Below the pieces are notes generated by a model. It was not told where the DNA came from and made no database searches. It saw only the letters and a program-made list of their open reading frames with translations. Shown piece by piece: positions 32,811 to 41,574 of a stretch of 64,000 bases of DNA. Origin of the DNA: Bin5 sp965204525 (GTDB taxonomy: Bacteria; Chloroflexota; Anaerolineae; Caldilineales; Caldilineaceae). Positions within the stretch are counted from its first letter, which is position 1. Each line of letters opens with the position of its first letter. The stretch spans positions 62,001 through 126,000 of the forward strand of contig CBDBER010000001.1 of NCBI GenBank assembly GCA_965204525.1. The letters are read 5' to 3'. The position numbers were made by a program, and so were the translations under genes.

Positions 32811-33074
32811 CTAATCGAAATGACGACCAAGCGCTTCATCGATCCAGGCGCGGCAGAGGTCGGACATGGTCGTCTCCTGGGCCGCGGCCAGCTGCTTGAA
32901 CTTGCGATGGGTGCTGTTGGGCAGAAGCACGACGAGACGGCGTACCTTCTCGGGGGGCGCCTCGGGGGCCGTCTCTTCCTCCGGCAGGCCGGTTGTGCCG
33001 TGCTCGATGTAGGACTCGACGTCCGCGGCCAACTCGGATTGCGGCCGGCGGAGGTTGAAGCGGGTCTCAGACAT
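32811..33074 (-). CDS. Ribbon-helix-helix partner of ParA (ParG/CopG-like)
   Basis: The 87-residue protein has an unstructured acidic N-terminal half (TGLPEEETAPEAPPEKV) and a C-terminal ribbon-helix-helix (RRLVVLLPNSTHRKFKQLAA, TTMSDLCRAWIDEAL). This is the ParG layout: a mobile tail that stimulates the ParA ATPase and an RHH that binds the centromere. Its ATG overlaps the parA stop by 8 bases. Function is inferred from context. Confidence 0.75.
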   Translation of the reverse strand: MSETRFNLRRPQSELAADVESYIEHGTTGLPEEETAPEAPPEKVRRLVVLLPNSTHRKFKQLAAAQETTMSDLCRAWIDEALGRHFD

Positions 33075-33684
33075 TGCGCAACTCCTTGATCAGATCGGCT
33101 ATTTCATGGGCGGCCGAGCTGTGAGGGGCGTATTCTTGGATGCTCTGGGCCTGGAGCATCGACTCGGCAAAGGCCACTCGCTGTGTGATTTCGGTTCTCA
33201 GCACCGGCAGGGGCAGCTCGAGCATGCGCATCTCGCGACCGAGGATGGTGCCGGCGATCTTGCGGGAGATGACGAAGAAGGCGCGCAGGTCGGGACGATA
33301 GATGTGGGCTTCTTCCACCTGTCCAACGGTGCGGTCGGAGGCCCAGGCCGACAGAGCGGAGGGTTCGATGGGGATGATGACCAGATCGGCAGCGATGATG
33401 CAGGAGCGGGTGATAGCGTCGTCGCGGGGTGTCCCGTCGATGACGATCCAGTCGTAGTGTTCTCTCTGCCGCTCGACCTCCTTGTGCAGGTTTTTGCGCG
33501 GCGCGGCGAAGACGGAGAAGGGCTGGTCTTCGCGCAGAGAGGACCAGACGTTGGCGGAGGCTTGCTGGTCGGCGTCGATGAGAAGGACGCGCTGGTCTGC
33601 CTGCGCGAGGCCGTAGGCGACGTTGAGGGAAAGGGTGGTCTTGCCGGTGCCTCCTTTCTGGTTGAGAAAAGCGAGTACGGTCAT
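33067..33684 (-). CDS. parA: ParA family partition ATPase
   Basis: The 205-residue protein begins MTVLAFLNQKGGTGKTTLSL with a deviant Walker A (Lys10 and Lys15 in KGGTGKTT), then VLLIDADQQASANVW and YDWIVIDGTPRDDAI (Walker B). There is no N-terminal HTH, so it is the short type Ib class that pairs with small RHH proteins, as found here. It would segregate the replicon at 33-40 kb. Confidence 0.9.
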   Translation of the reverse strand: MTVLAFLNQKGGTGKTTLSLNVAYGLAQADQRVLLIDADQQASANVWSSLREDQPFSVFAAPRKNLHKEVERQREHYDWIVIDGTPRDDAITRSCIIAADLVIIPIEPSALSAWASDRTVGQVEEAHIYRPDLRAFFVISRKIAGTILGREMRMLELPLPVLRTEITQRVAFAESMLQAQSIQEYAPHSSAAHEIADLIKELRNV

Positions 33685-33901
33685 TGTCGGATGCTCCAGA
33701 GGAACTCAATGCTGTCTTAGTAGCAGCCTTATGATGACTACACGAAATGGAAGTTTGTCAAAACACTCAACAGCAATAGGTCAGCAAGAGTTGGTTGCGG
33801 TGGTCCCCGGGATAAGATCAGGGCCTGTATCCTCCTGCAATTGCAGCATGTATTAACATATGATAACAGATGAATATGTACATGGGAAAGTGTCCTCCCG
33901 A

Positions 33902-34100
33902 CCGGGCCCGCATGCGCACGAAAGGCCCTTCCGGCGAGACCTGGCGAGCCGGGAAAAGGGCCGAAGCGCGCCGCGACCCCGGCGGTTCTGCGTGCGGCCT
34001 TGTGCCCATCGCGCGGCGCGTCTGCGCGCGGCATTGCCGCGCGCAGACAGACCCGCACAGACGCATACGTGGAACAAGGAGGAAGCCGGCGACGGAAATG
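33902..34100. ncRNA. Candidate structured RNA, copy B (strand not settled)
   Basis: This is the second copy of the element at 4267-4490. P2 is GGCCCTTCCGGC with GCCGGGAAAAGGGCC, P1 is CCGCATGC with GCGTGCGG, and P3 is a 13-base perfect hairpin (GTCTGCGCGCGGC, ATT loop, GCCGCGCGCAGAC). The inner helix CGCC/GGCG around GACCCC and the 3' segment GAAGCCGGCGACGGAAA are unchanged. It lies between parA and the cache lipoprotein. On the minus strand a reading frame is partly kept between copies, but it has no start context. Confidence 0.5.
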
Positions 34101-34473
34101 ACCTGCCCCCGATGTATGTACTACCTGTTATGTTCGTCCGACAAGCACGGGGACAGGGTTTCGCCCGGATATGCTGGAGAAAGCGAGCCATCAAAGCTTA
34201 CCAATCACAGAAACCCAAGCCATCCTTACACAGCCATTGTCGAGGCTGCCGGGGATCGTATTCTCCTGGATGGCGCAGACGGTGCACGGAAAAATCTGTT
34301 CGCGCTACAGATCCGGGCGGGGAGCAGATTTTTTGCTTTTGCGCCTTTTTCGGCCACAGTTAATTTGATGGCCCGATACAGGTACGCTCGGAATATTGCT
34401 ATGAACTCTGCACGTCAAAGCGGTCGGCCGAGTTGCGTCGACCTTCACTGAAGCAGGCTCCAGGAGGAGGAAA

Positions 34474-35028
34474 ATGTGTAAGCGTCTGAATCTGAGTAGA
34501 TTGGCAGCCGTACTGGCGGCCGCCGCCTTTTTTGTGTCCGGCTGCTATCACCATTTGCCGTTTCATCCAAAGATGGATGGTTCGGTCATCATGCCGTGCC
34601 GGCAGGTTTCCAAGGCGGACCGTGCGGGCTACACGGTGGCGATGGTGGAGAGAGCGATGCGACTGTACGACGCCCAGGGGCGGGAGGCGACGGTGGAATA
34701 CTACAATTCGCCGGAGAGCGTGGACGGCGAGTGGTATGTGTTCATCTTTGATGAGAACGAGAAGCTGATCGCCCTTGCGGTAAACCCGGATACGCTGGGT
34801 GAGGAGTTGCGGGGCGACGTAGGGGTGGATTTCACCGGCTACCGGCACGGCGAAGCGATAGCCGGCGCCACCGAGGAAGGGATGTGGGTCGATTATTTCT
34901 TCCTCAATCCTGTCACCGGCAACCAGGAGTGGAAACATTCCTGGGTGGTACGGCACGATGGTCTGATTTTCGGTTCCGGCTGGTATCAGAATTTGCCAGT
35001 ATGGACGCAGGGGGAACTTGGGGAATAG
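34474..35028 (+). CDS. Lipoprotein with a single Cache-type sensor domain
   Basis: The 184-residue product starts MCKRLNLSRLAAVLAAAAFF, with lipobox VSGC (Cys24), behind AGGAGGA. Residues 50-170 follow the single-Cache pattern: a long helix (YTVAMVERAMRLYDAQGREA), EYYNSP, EWYVFIFDENEKLIALAVNP, then GMWVDYFFLNPVTGNQEWKH. In such proteins the domain binds small molecules outside the membrane. No kinase or receptor is linked, so the partner is unknown. It lies inside the plasmid block, between parA and the iterons. Confidence 0.75.
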   Translation: MCKRLNLSRLAAVLAAAAFFVSGCYHHLPFHPKMDGSVIMPCRQVSKADRAGYTVAMVERAMRLYDAQGREATVEYYNSPESVDGEWYVFIFDENEKLIALAVNPDTLGEELRGDVGVDFTGYRHGEAIAGATEEGMWVDYFFLNPVTGNQEWKHSWVVRHDGLIFGSGWYQNLPVWTQGELGE

Positions 35029-35063
35029 GGGTAGCGATGTTGGCTCCGGTACGGTTAGTACTT

Positions 35064-36047
35064 TGCAACAGGGTAGAACATGCAGCCTGCTGAGCAGGAT
35101 CTTCAGAATGCACCGGCTGTGCTTGTCCTGTCGAGGCCGGTCAACCTGAGCCGGTTCAAACAACAAACTTGCGTTCTGTTCTGAATCCCCTTTCCCTCTG
35201 GTGAGAGCGGATCTTTGCAATAGGGTAGAACATGCAGATCGACATGGCATAGCGGACCGGGCGTCCAAGATAGGTTGAACCTGCTGGCTTGAGCGGAGTT
35301 CGGGAGCATTCCGATCAGGCTCGGCGCGACCAGCTGTCGTAAACTCTGAGCACTCTCATGCCTTATGTTCCGGTTCTCTTTCCTCTCTGGTGCGATTGAC
35401 ATTTTGCAACAGGGTAGAACATGCAACCTGCCAGGCAGGATTGCAAGAATACCTCGGTAGCGGTTACCTGATCCGTACTCGATGTAATCGCCCTTCTCCA
35501 GGGTTGTCATCCCGATCCGTTTTCACCCAGAGACTCGCTTATGTTCCAGCGCGTCTCTCCCTCTGGTAAGACGGGCATTCTGCAACAGGGTAGAACATGA
35601 ACCCGGCGGGTTAGGTTTTTGAGGTTACGCCGACTGCAAGGCCAAAGAGGCGTGGGTCAATGCCGCCAGCGATCTACGCGCCTGCCACGACGGCAAGAGC
35701 GAAAGGCGCGCCTGATGGCCGCAGACGGCCCGTTGCCGATCGGACCACATACAAGCAAGCGGCAGATTTACCGCTTGCCCGGTTTAACAAAAGGGAACCA
35801 CAGTTATCAGGGACGATGGCGAGATTGACGGTTTTTCCGGCAACGTTGCGCTCCAAGCGCAACAACGTTGCCGGTAGGAACAGCAACTCTGTTGCTACTG
35901 TTCCTACTGTTCTGGCCTTCTTGTTCCAGCCTATTTTTTTCTCTGGTAGAGGGGGCATTTTGCAACAGGGTAGAACATGTCTTGCAACAGGGTAGACCGT
36001 AAAGTGCAACAGGGTAGACCGTAAAGTGCAACAGGGTAGAACATGCA
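35064..36047 (+). repeat. Eight iterons, probable replication origin
   Basis: TGCAACAGGGTAGAACATGCA or close variants start at 35064, 35216, 35405, 35581, 35961, 35983, 36005 and 36027. Two copies read TAGACCGT in place of TAGAACAT. The first four are 150-190 bases apart, and several are preceded by CTCTGGT about 20 bases upstream. The last four are nearly head to tail, and the final one ends two bases from the rep stop. A 38-base hairpin (CCGGCAACGTTGCGCT ... AACAACGTTGCCGG) at 35837-35874 lies between the two groups. This is the usual form of an iteron-controlled origin. Confidence 0.8.
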
Positions 36048-36048
36048 A

Positions 36049-37641
36049 TCAGGCGGACCATGCCTCCAGGATACGCCATCCACGTTTGCCAGTGCCGGGT
36101 TCAATGGCGTCCCGTTCGATCACGATACGGCCGTTTTTTTCCAATGATGTCAACAGTCGATCTGTCGCGGACTGTTCGTTTCTGATCTGACTCGTGTGCT
36201 TGTCGCCGATTATGCCGTAGGCGAGTCGGTGGCGTTCAGCACGCGTCAGTACGCGGACCTTGCTGGCTTGGGGGTGTCGTTCCTGGCGTCCGGTCAACAC
36301 AGCCTGCGCGTGGTCCCAGCGCGTTGACGGCTTGCCGTTACGCTCAGCTTTCACATTGTCTTTCGTGTCTACGATATGACCCTGGTCATTGCGCAGGACT
36401 TCGGGCCGCGTGGCGTGGATACGGTATCCGCCGTTGCGCCGTTTGGCCTCATCCCACAGATAGGCCAGGCCCAACTCCAGGTCGAAGGCCGGGTCGCTTA
36501 CGGTGCCGGCTTCGATCAGGCTGGGCTTGTCGACAGCCGGGCCGTGGTCCGAGCCGATGGGGAGCTCGATCTGGACAATCACAATGGAGTCCAGGTTATC
36601 GAAAGAGGGATAGCCGCGCACGATGGTCGGGCGCCAATGGTAACTGTCGGGCATCACGACTTCGGCAAGGTTGATGGCTTGCAACGCAGAGTAGAGCGAA
36701 TGGGCGTGTTTGCCAGGGCGGTAACTGGAAACTTCCCAGCGGCGGCCGTTGACGATTTTGGAACGGGCGGGCCAGAGCAGATCGCGGAGCTCCTTCAACG
36801 ACGGTCGCCACTCATAGCGGCCGCCTGGTCGTCGTTGATCGAGGGGCATCGACAGGAGTGAGAAGATAAGCAGACGTTTGTCCAGGCGTGCGCCGCGCCC
36901 TGGCTGCAGGCCGCGGAAGCCGGCGGCGTTTGCCAGCAGAAGCGGCGTAACTGGAATGTCCTCCTCGGTCAGAAGGTCGGCGAAGAGCGGTAGCTGGGCC
37001 TGGGGGCTTTCCACGCGTCCAAGAGACGGGTCTCCGTTGTCGAGGGTAAATGCGAGTTGCGCGGGCACGGTCGCCGGCTGCTGGGTGAAGAGTCCGCTGG
37101 GCATGATGCCGTTCTTGCGGGGCCGTCCGTTCTTTTCCAGGTCTGGTCTGATCTGTTCCGGGCGCTGGAGCCATGCTTCGATCAGGGGGGCGACGGGGTG
37201 TTTCAGGAAGGCCTTTCGGCCTACGGCCAACCAGATCATGTGGAGGGCTTCCAGGCCTTCAGGCACCAGCTCTTCCAGTCTTACAGGGACACTGCTCGAG
37301 GAAGCAGGAGGCCCCTCTTCGGTCTGTTCTTCCCGGAGGGTCATCAAAGTAAGTTTTTCCGGCGTTCTCCTGACGACGGTCAGAAGAGTTTGCTGCGCCC
37401 ACAACAGATCCACGACTTGGTCTAAGCCTATGGAGGATCTCTTCAGTTCGGCGACGAGCGCCTTTTTGCCGCCATCCTGGTCCAGCGCTTCAAGCAGCGC
37501 TTCGGCCCGGGCGATGAACTCTTCCACACTTTCTTTCAACCAGTGTTCTGACCTGTCCAGCGCGCCAGCCAGGCCTGCAATCTGGCAGTCTCCGCCGCCG
37601 GCCGCATCTACGTATTCAGTCCACCACTGATTGAAGTTCAT
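36049..37641 (-). CDS. Plasmid-type replication initiator-like protein (copy 2)
   Basis: The start is ATG at 37641 (MNFNQWWTEYVDAAGGGDCQ) with GGGAGG overlapping the helicase end; 530 residues. It shares the N-terminal block, a central EGLEALHMIWLAVGRKAFLK segment, LGLAYLWDEAKRRNGGYRIH and a C-terminal winged-helix-like end (LTSLEKNGRIVIERDAIEPG) with copy 1. No named family is recognised. The initiator role is inferred because it is the third gene of a primase-helicase-rep operon and borders eight iterons. Confidence 0.6.
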   Translation of the reverse strand: MNFNQWWTEYVDAAGGGDCQIAGLAGALDRSEHWLKESVEEFIARAEALLEALDQDGGKKALVAELKRSSIGLDQVVDLLWAQQTLLTVVRRTPEKLTLMTLREEQTEEGPPASSSSVPVRLEELVPEGLEALHMIWLAVGRKAFLKHPVAPLIEAWLQRPEQIRPDLEKNGRPRKNGIMPSGLFTQQPATVPAQLAFTLDNGDPSLGRVESPQAQLPLFADLLTEEDIPVTPLLLANAAGFRGLQPGRGARLDKRLLIFSLLSMPLDQRRPGGRYEWRPSLKELRDLLWPARSKIVNGRRWEVSSYRPGKHAHSLYSALQAINLAEVVMPDSYHWRPTIVRGYPSFDNLDSIVIVQIELPIGSDHGPAVDKPSLIEAGTVSDPAFDLELGLAYLWDEAKRRNGGYRIHATRPEVLRNDQGHIVDTKDNVKAERNGKPSTRWDHAQAVLTGRQERHPQASKVRVLTRAERHRLAYGIIGDKHTSQIRNEQSATDRLLTSLEKNGRIVIERDAIEPGTGKRGWRILEAWSA

Positions 37642-37648
37642 CCTTTCA

Positions 37649-38971
37649 TCATCCTCCCAGTTTCTGCAGCCTGTTTTCGTCGCGAGGAGCGTCCGTTGCT
37701 GTTGCGGCTGGTTGCGCCTTTCCTGTTCCGTTACGGCTGTTCGGGTCGGCCCCCGGGGCGGGTGGGCTGTTCTGCGCTGCGCTGTCCGTTGTCGGTCTGG
37801 CAATCGCTTCCCAGCGGCCGCCTTTTGCGCGGGCGAGATAGACGCCTTGCTCCGGCTTTTCGCCGTAATTCACCTTCTCGCAGGTCAGGACGGGAACGCT
37901 TGCGCGCATATCGGGCTGATTGCTCTTCGGCTTCTCCCCGATCTTCTCATATCCGAGATGCCAGCGGGTGCGAACCGCATTGTGCCAGGCGGTAGAGCCT
38001 GAGAACTCACCGGCCTTGTTGGTGTGGGCGATAAAGAAGGTCGCACAGTCTCGAGACCGCCCCCATTCGTCCCAGGAGCGCAGAAATTCGTGGACCGAGC
38101 CGCGCTCGTTCTCGTTGCTGGCATAGCAGGCCGCCAGACTGTCGATCACCACCAGCTGTGCACCGTGGTCCTCGGCCACCTTGCGCACCGCCTCTCCCGC
38201 CGGCAGGAGCTCGTTGCGCCGGTTGGTCAGTTCACCTTCCGGCGTACCCCAACACGGACCGAGGCCCAGGCCAACCATGTCCAGCACCTGCAGATTCGGC
38301 ATGTCGACCGGCAACGTCCAATTGCGCCAGTCGCCGTCGCGGGCGCCCGTTCCGCCGAAGCGGATGGCCGAGAGTCGATAGAAGACGTCCGGCATCTCGT
38401 CTTCATAGGTTGCGAACAGGACCGGTGCGCCGTGTTGGAACTCATGCCCGATAGCCGGAACGCCCACGTCCTTGCTCTCCCTGCTGTGGAGCCAACCTTT
38501 CGACCCCAAAGCGGGCGGACGGGCGAGGCCTGCGCAGAGCGCCAGCGCCAGCCAGGTCTTGCCGACACCGCCGTCGGCGAACAGGATTGCGGGGCGGCCT
38601 GACGGCAACCAGTTTTCGAGGATGAAGGGGCGCGAAACGCGCAGGTCCTCCGGCTTCCAGTTGCTGATCAGGGCTTTGTCTGGAATGGTGATCTGCTGGC
38701 CGATCAGCTTCCTGACTTCTGCCGCGGCCTGCTCCTGGAGAGCTGCCGCTTCTGAGCGCAGTCCTGCGGCGATGTCGGCGCCGGTATGCGCCGGAGTGGT
38801 GTGGTCGCTATTGGTGGTGAGCGCTTCTTGAAGAGTGGCCCTGGCGTCGGGATCGTTCTTGCCGTCTGCTATCGCCGCGCGCAGGGCGTCGTATGCCGCG
38901 GCTACGGGATCGGGCTGAACGTGTTCGGACTCGGCTTCGATCTGCGTCCGTCCGTTGCGTCTTTCATGCAT
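37649..38971 (-). CDS. RepA-like hexameric helicase (AAA_25)
   Basis: I choose ATG 38971 (MHERRNGRTQ), because the longer frame upstream is only the primase read out of phase and the decayed copy keeps the same start. The 440-residue protein has Walker A FADGGVGKTWLALALCAGL, VLFATYEDEMPDVFYRL, and Walker B LVVIDSLAACYASNENERGS, followed by FFIAHTNKAGEFSGSTAWHN, the RepA/AAA_25 pattern. It would unwind DNA at the origin. The stop is 8 bases before the rep start. Confidence 0.8.
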   Translation of the reverse strand: MHERRNGRTQIEAESEHVQPDPVAAAYDALRAAIADGKNDPDARATLQEALTTNSDHTTPAHTGADIAAGLRSEAAALQEQAAAEVRKLIGQQITIPDKALISNWKPEDLRVSRPFILENWLPSGRPAILFADGGVGKTWLALALCAGLARPPALGSKGWLHSRESKDVGVPAIGHEFQHGAPVLFATYEDEMPDVFYRLSAIRFGGTGARDGDWRNWTLPVDMPNLQVLDMVGLGLGPCWGTPEGELTNRRNELLPAGEAVRKVAEDHGAQLVVIDSLAACYASNENERGSVHEFLRSWDEWGRSRDCATFFIAHTNKAGEFSGSTAWHNAVRTRWHLGYEKIGEKPKSNQPDMRASVPVLTCEKVNYGEKPEQGVYLARAKGGRWEAIARPTTDSAAQNSPPAPGADPNSRNGTGKAQPAATATDAPRDENRLQKLGG

Positions 38972-38981
38972 ACTCAAGCTC

Positions 38982-40076
38982 TCATTTCCGTAGTGGGGCC
39001 GATGCCGGGTCGTGGCCGGCCGGCAGCTTCTTGATGGTAACCTTGTAGCCCAGGTCGGCCCAGCGCTGCCCCGCCGCATATGCCGGCTGTGCGCCTGCTT
39101 CGTCGGCGTCGGGCCAGAGGGTAATCGAGTTGAAGTGGCCGGGTTGGATGCGGCCGTAGCCGGTGCCGGCGCAGACGGCGACAAGCGCGGGCTCGTCGGC
39201 GTAGCGCAGGATGCGCAGGCCGTCGGCCAGGCCCTCGCAGATGTGCAGCTCGTAGGCTGCGACCTGGCGCTGTCCGCGCCAGAGGAGGCCGTAGGCTGGG
39301 CCTGTGCCGTATGTGTGTTTGTCCGTCTTGTCCGGCCAGTGGCGGGCCTTGCGGCCGGCGCTGTCGACGGCGACCAGCTGCACCTTGCGGGGGGGTGCGG
39401 CCGGGTCGTCGAGGGGGCGCATGGCCATCAGCAGCGCGCCGGCTGCGGCGCTGGCGGGTAGGCCGCGGGGGAACCCGGGGTGGGTGCAGGCGAGCCAGCG
39501 CACCGATTCGGGGAGGGGCTCGCCGGCGGGCCACAGGCCGCGTTCCAGCAGCCAGTGCGCGACCGGATGGTTGGGGGCCGGTCCTGTGGTGGATGGCTGC
39601 GCGGCGGCCCACAGTGCGGCGGCGTAGGCGTTCGTATCTTTGCCCTGGAGCGGCCCTGAGCGGCTCTGAGCGTTGTTTTGCGCGTTTTTGGGGGTGAAGT
39701 GCCTATTTGCAGGTCTGGGGCCGTTCTGGGCGCTCCTGGCGCCGTGCAGCGGCACTGTGTTTGCGCCCGGGGGCGGCTGGCCGGCGCGGAAGGCGGCGAA
39801 ACAGGCGTCGCAGCGACAGAGCCAGAGGCCGGTCGCCTGCTGCAGGGCGTGGCGGATGGCGGTGGCATCGCAGTTGTGGCTGTGGCAATAGACGCGCAGC
39901 GGGGATTCGCCCGGGCGTTCGCCGTCGCGGAAGGAGAGGGCGCTCCTGTTGTCGCCGCCGTGGCAGAGCGCGGTCGAGGTGCGGTACCAGCCGCCGGCAA
40001 TGGAATGGGGGTAGGGCAGCCTGGCGGCCACGTCGACGGCTGTGGCAATCGGGATGCGGTTCGTGTGTATGCGCAT
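38982..40076 (-). CDS. Toprim-domain primase of the plasmid replication cassette
   Basis: The 364-residue protein starts MRIHTNRIPIATAVDVAARL. An N-terminal zinc-ribbon-like part (ALCHGGDNRSALSF, YCHSHNC, LCRCDACFAAF) is followed by a linker and a Toprim domain: ELHICEGLADGLRILRY (Glu), then LWPDADEAG (the D-x-D site) and IKKLPAGHDPASAP. It is the first gene of the cassette. TATAGT lies 8 bases before the ATG, so the message may be nearly leaderless. Confidence 0.8.
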   Translation of the reverse strand: MRIHTNRIPIATAVDVAARLPYPHSIAGGWYRTSTALCHGGDNRSALSFRDGERPGESPLRVYCHSHNCDATAIRHALQQATGLWLCRCDACFAAFRAGQPPPGANTVPLHGARSAQNGPRPANRHFTPKNAQNNAQSRSGPLQGKDTNAYAAALWAAAQPSTTGPAPNHPVAHWLLERGLWPAGEPLPESVRWLACTHPGFPRGLPASAAAGALLMAMRPLDDPAAPPRKVQLVAVDSAGRKARHWPDKTDKHTYGTGPAYGLLWRGQRQVAAYELHICEGLADGLRILRYADEPALVAVCAGTGYGRIQPGHFNSITLWPDADEAGAQPAYAAGQRWADLGYKVTIKKLPAGHDPASAPLRK

Positions 40077-40124
40077 GTGTGTTACTATAGAGGGCGAGAT
40101 CGCCCAGATCTCTAGTGCTGATTG

Positions 40125-40160
40125 GGCCCCGCTCCGGCTGTCCCCCGGAGCGGGGTCTTT
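40125..40160 (+). terminator. Rho-independent terminator, plus strand, before the primase
   Basis: CCCCGCTCCGG pairs with CCGGAGCGGGG, followed by TCTTTACTTT. A small hairpin GGGCGAGATCGCCC (40092-40105) lies just upstream. It is oriented against the primase, as at 12420, suggesting a short plus-strand transcript that begins inside or near the primase 5' end. Confidence 0.6.
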
Positions 40161-40217
40161 ACTTTAGCTTTTCTGCCGCAGATCAGGGTCAACTTCAGCC
40201 GGGTGATGCCTGGGTGA

Positions 40218-40448
40218 CTATCCTTTGCTCACCTGTTCCTCGACCCGTGCGGCCGCATGCAGCAGCGCATCTCTCACGAAATCGGAAAACCGTTTCTCGC
40301 TCGCTTCTGCGGCGGCGATGAGCCGGCGCTTTTCGTTGGCGGTTACGCCGACCGAGATCTGGGCCGTCTTTCTGTAGTCGGCAGACTGTCTAACTCTTGG
40401 ATTTTGCAGGAGTTTTGGATTGTGTGTGGCAGTTTCGTTTTGCATCAA
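40218..40448 (-). CDS. Small RHH/MobC-like DNA-binding protein
   Basis: The 76-residue protein contains RKTAQISVGVTANEKRRLIA followed by SEKRFSDFVRDALLHAA: a strand, a helix starting T-x-x-E-K, and a helix S-D-F-V-R-D-A. This is the ribbon-helix-helix form seen in MobC and CopG-like plasmid proteins. No relaxase gene is present. It reads in the same direction as the primase, 140 bases upstream. Confidence 0.6.
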   Translation of the reverse strand: MMQNETATHNPKLLQNPRVRQSADYRKTAQISVGVTANEKRRLIAAAEASEKRFSDFVRDALLHAAARVEEQVSKG

Positions 40449-41017
40449 CGTTCTCCCTCCAGAGTATCTGCATTCGCTGTACGTTGTGCGTGATCGTCTG
40501 ATAAAGGATCAATAGCATAGATCGGGCAGGCGATCAAGTGCCAATTCTGATTGGGATTCCATGTAGTATGTGCCAATATCGCCAGGGCCGGCAAAGCGTA
40601 TGGCTCCAGGGGGTGCAAGGGGAAAGCGGCCATCGTAGTGATGGAGGCGCGGCAATTGCTGCGCTCTATGGCAAGTTGACATATTATTGCCACAATAGAC
40701 GCCTCAATTTACATGCAAATGACATTCCGGGGTGGTATGATATAAAGTTAGCGGTGTGCAGCGCTCTATGATGGCATCATCGCACAAAAGAGGCCGGACG
40801 CTGCGCGAACAGCACCGGCAGGAGTCAGGAGGTGGAGGTTTGCGTGACTGTCCCACAGTCGTAGCAGATCCCGCATTTTCGATCCGATAACCGGCCTGGC
40901 CAGCCCCCTGTGCGCGCAAGCGTTCCATCCCGGGGATTGCCTACAACTGCGCATTCGCGACAACTCTGTTCCTGTGGAACGGGGGGCGGCCAGGTTCTAT
41001 CAACAGGAGGAAGAGCT
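40449..41017. other. Mostly non-coding gap with a conserved element
   Basis: No frame here is convincing. The gap holds the element at 40709-40745 and, at 40885-40928, a segment (CCCCCTGTGCGCGCAAGCGT) that recurs inverted at 47822-47860 near the third TIHHLF gene. TTGACA occurs at 40677 without a clear -10. Confidence 0.35.
40709..40745 (+). promoter_or_regulatory. Conserved upstream element (inverted copy at 30185)
   Basis: AATTTACATGCAAATGACATT and GGGGTGGTATGAT match the minus strand at 30185-30222 with about six differences. TATGATATAA at its end could be a -10 region. The nearest plus-strand gene starts at 41018. Confidence 0.4.
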
Positions 41018-41257
41018 TTGGCACAGTTTCCCGGCAGCGGCCACGCATGGCAGCGGGTCCAGATTGCCTCCGACTATGCCGGCGACGACGGCAGCATCGA
41101 GTGGCTCGAAGTCTGCATCTACTGCTACGCCGAGCGCCGCATGGCCAAACGCCCCGACGGCCAGGTCCGCGTCATACGGACCGACCCGGACCCCCTGCCC
41201 CGGCCTTGCATAAGAGACAGTCGGAAATCCGCCATCGTGCGGGGCAACTCCATTTGA
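41018..41257 (+). CDS. Small EWLE/YAER protein, intact copy
   Basis: TTG at 41018 is the best start: AGGAGG ends 7 bases upstream and no ATG fits. The 79-residue product (LAQFPGSGHAWQRVQIASDY) contains GSIEWLEVCIYCYAERRMAK, whose C-I-Y-C could bind a metal. It is the intact relative of the broken gene at 2884-3099. No family name is known to me. It is followed by the TIHHLF protein on the same strand. Confidence 0.55.
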   Translation: MAQFPGSGHAWQRVQIASDYAGDDGSIEWLEVCIYCYAERRMAKRPDGQVRVIRTDPDPLPRPCIRDSRKSAIVRGNSI

Positions 41258-41295
41258 CAGCCACGACCGCGGCCGGCAAGGAGAGTGCAGTTGAA

Positions 41296-41574
41296 ATGAA
41301 CGAACCGATACCTGAATCTTCTGACGCGGAGCACCGGCGGCTCGCCCAAAAGCTGCGCATTATGCTCGAGCACGCGCCGGCCGGCAGGATGAGCACCATA
41401 CACCATCTGTTCGGCATCCGCTTCGCCCGCGAGCTGAGAGGCATGAAGATCTACGAGCTCGACTACATCGCCGACATGGCGGGAAGCAGCCCCAGCATGG
41501 GCGTCGAAATCAGCAAGGGGCGCAACCTGGCGCCCTTCGTCGAGATCAAGGCGGCCGCGAGGGCGCCATCGTGA
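41296..41574 (+). CDS. TIHHLF family small protein, copy 1
   Basis: The 92-residue product has an N-terminal helix (HRRLAQKLRIMLEHAPAG), the core MSTIHHLFGIRFARELRGMK, YELDYIADMAG and the C-terminal SMGVEISKGRNLAPFVEIKA. Three relatives lie at 3410-3604 (remnant), 45115-45377 (frameshifted) and 47477-47743 (intact). The family is unknown to me. The conserved His pair and the Lys/Arg-Gly end might be functional. A GTGA overlap couples it to a membrane microprotein. Confidence 0.6.
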   Translation: MNEPIPESSDAEHRRLAQKLRIMLEHAPAGRMSTIHHLFGIRFARELRGMKIYELDYIADMAGSSPSMGVEISKGRNLAPFVEIKAAARAPS

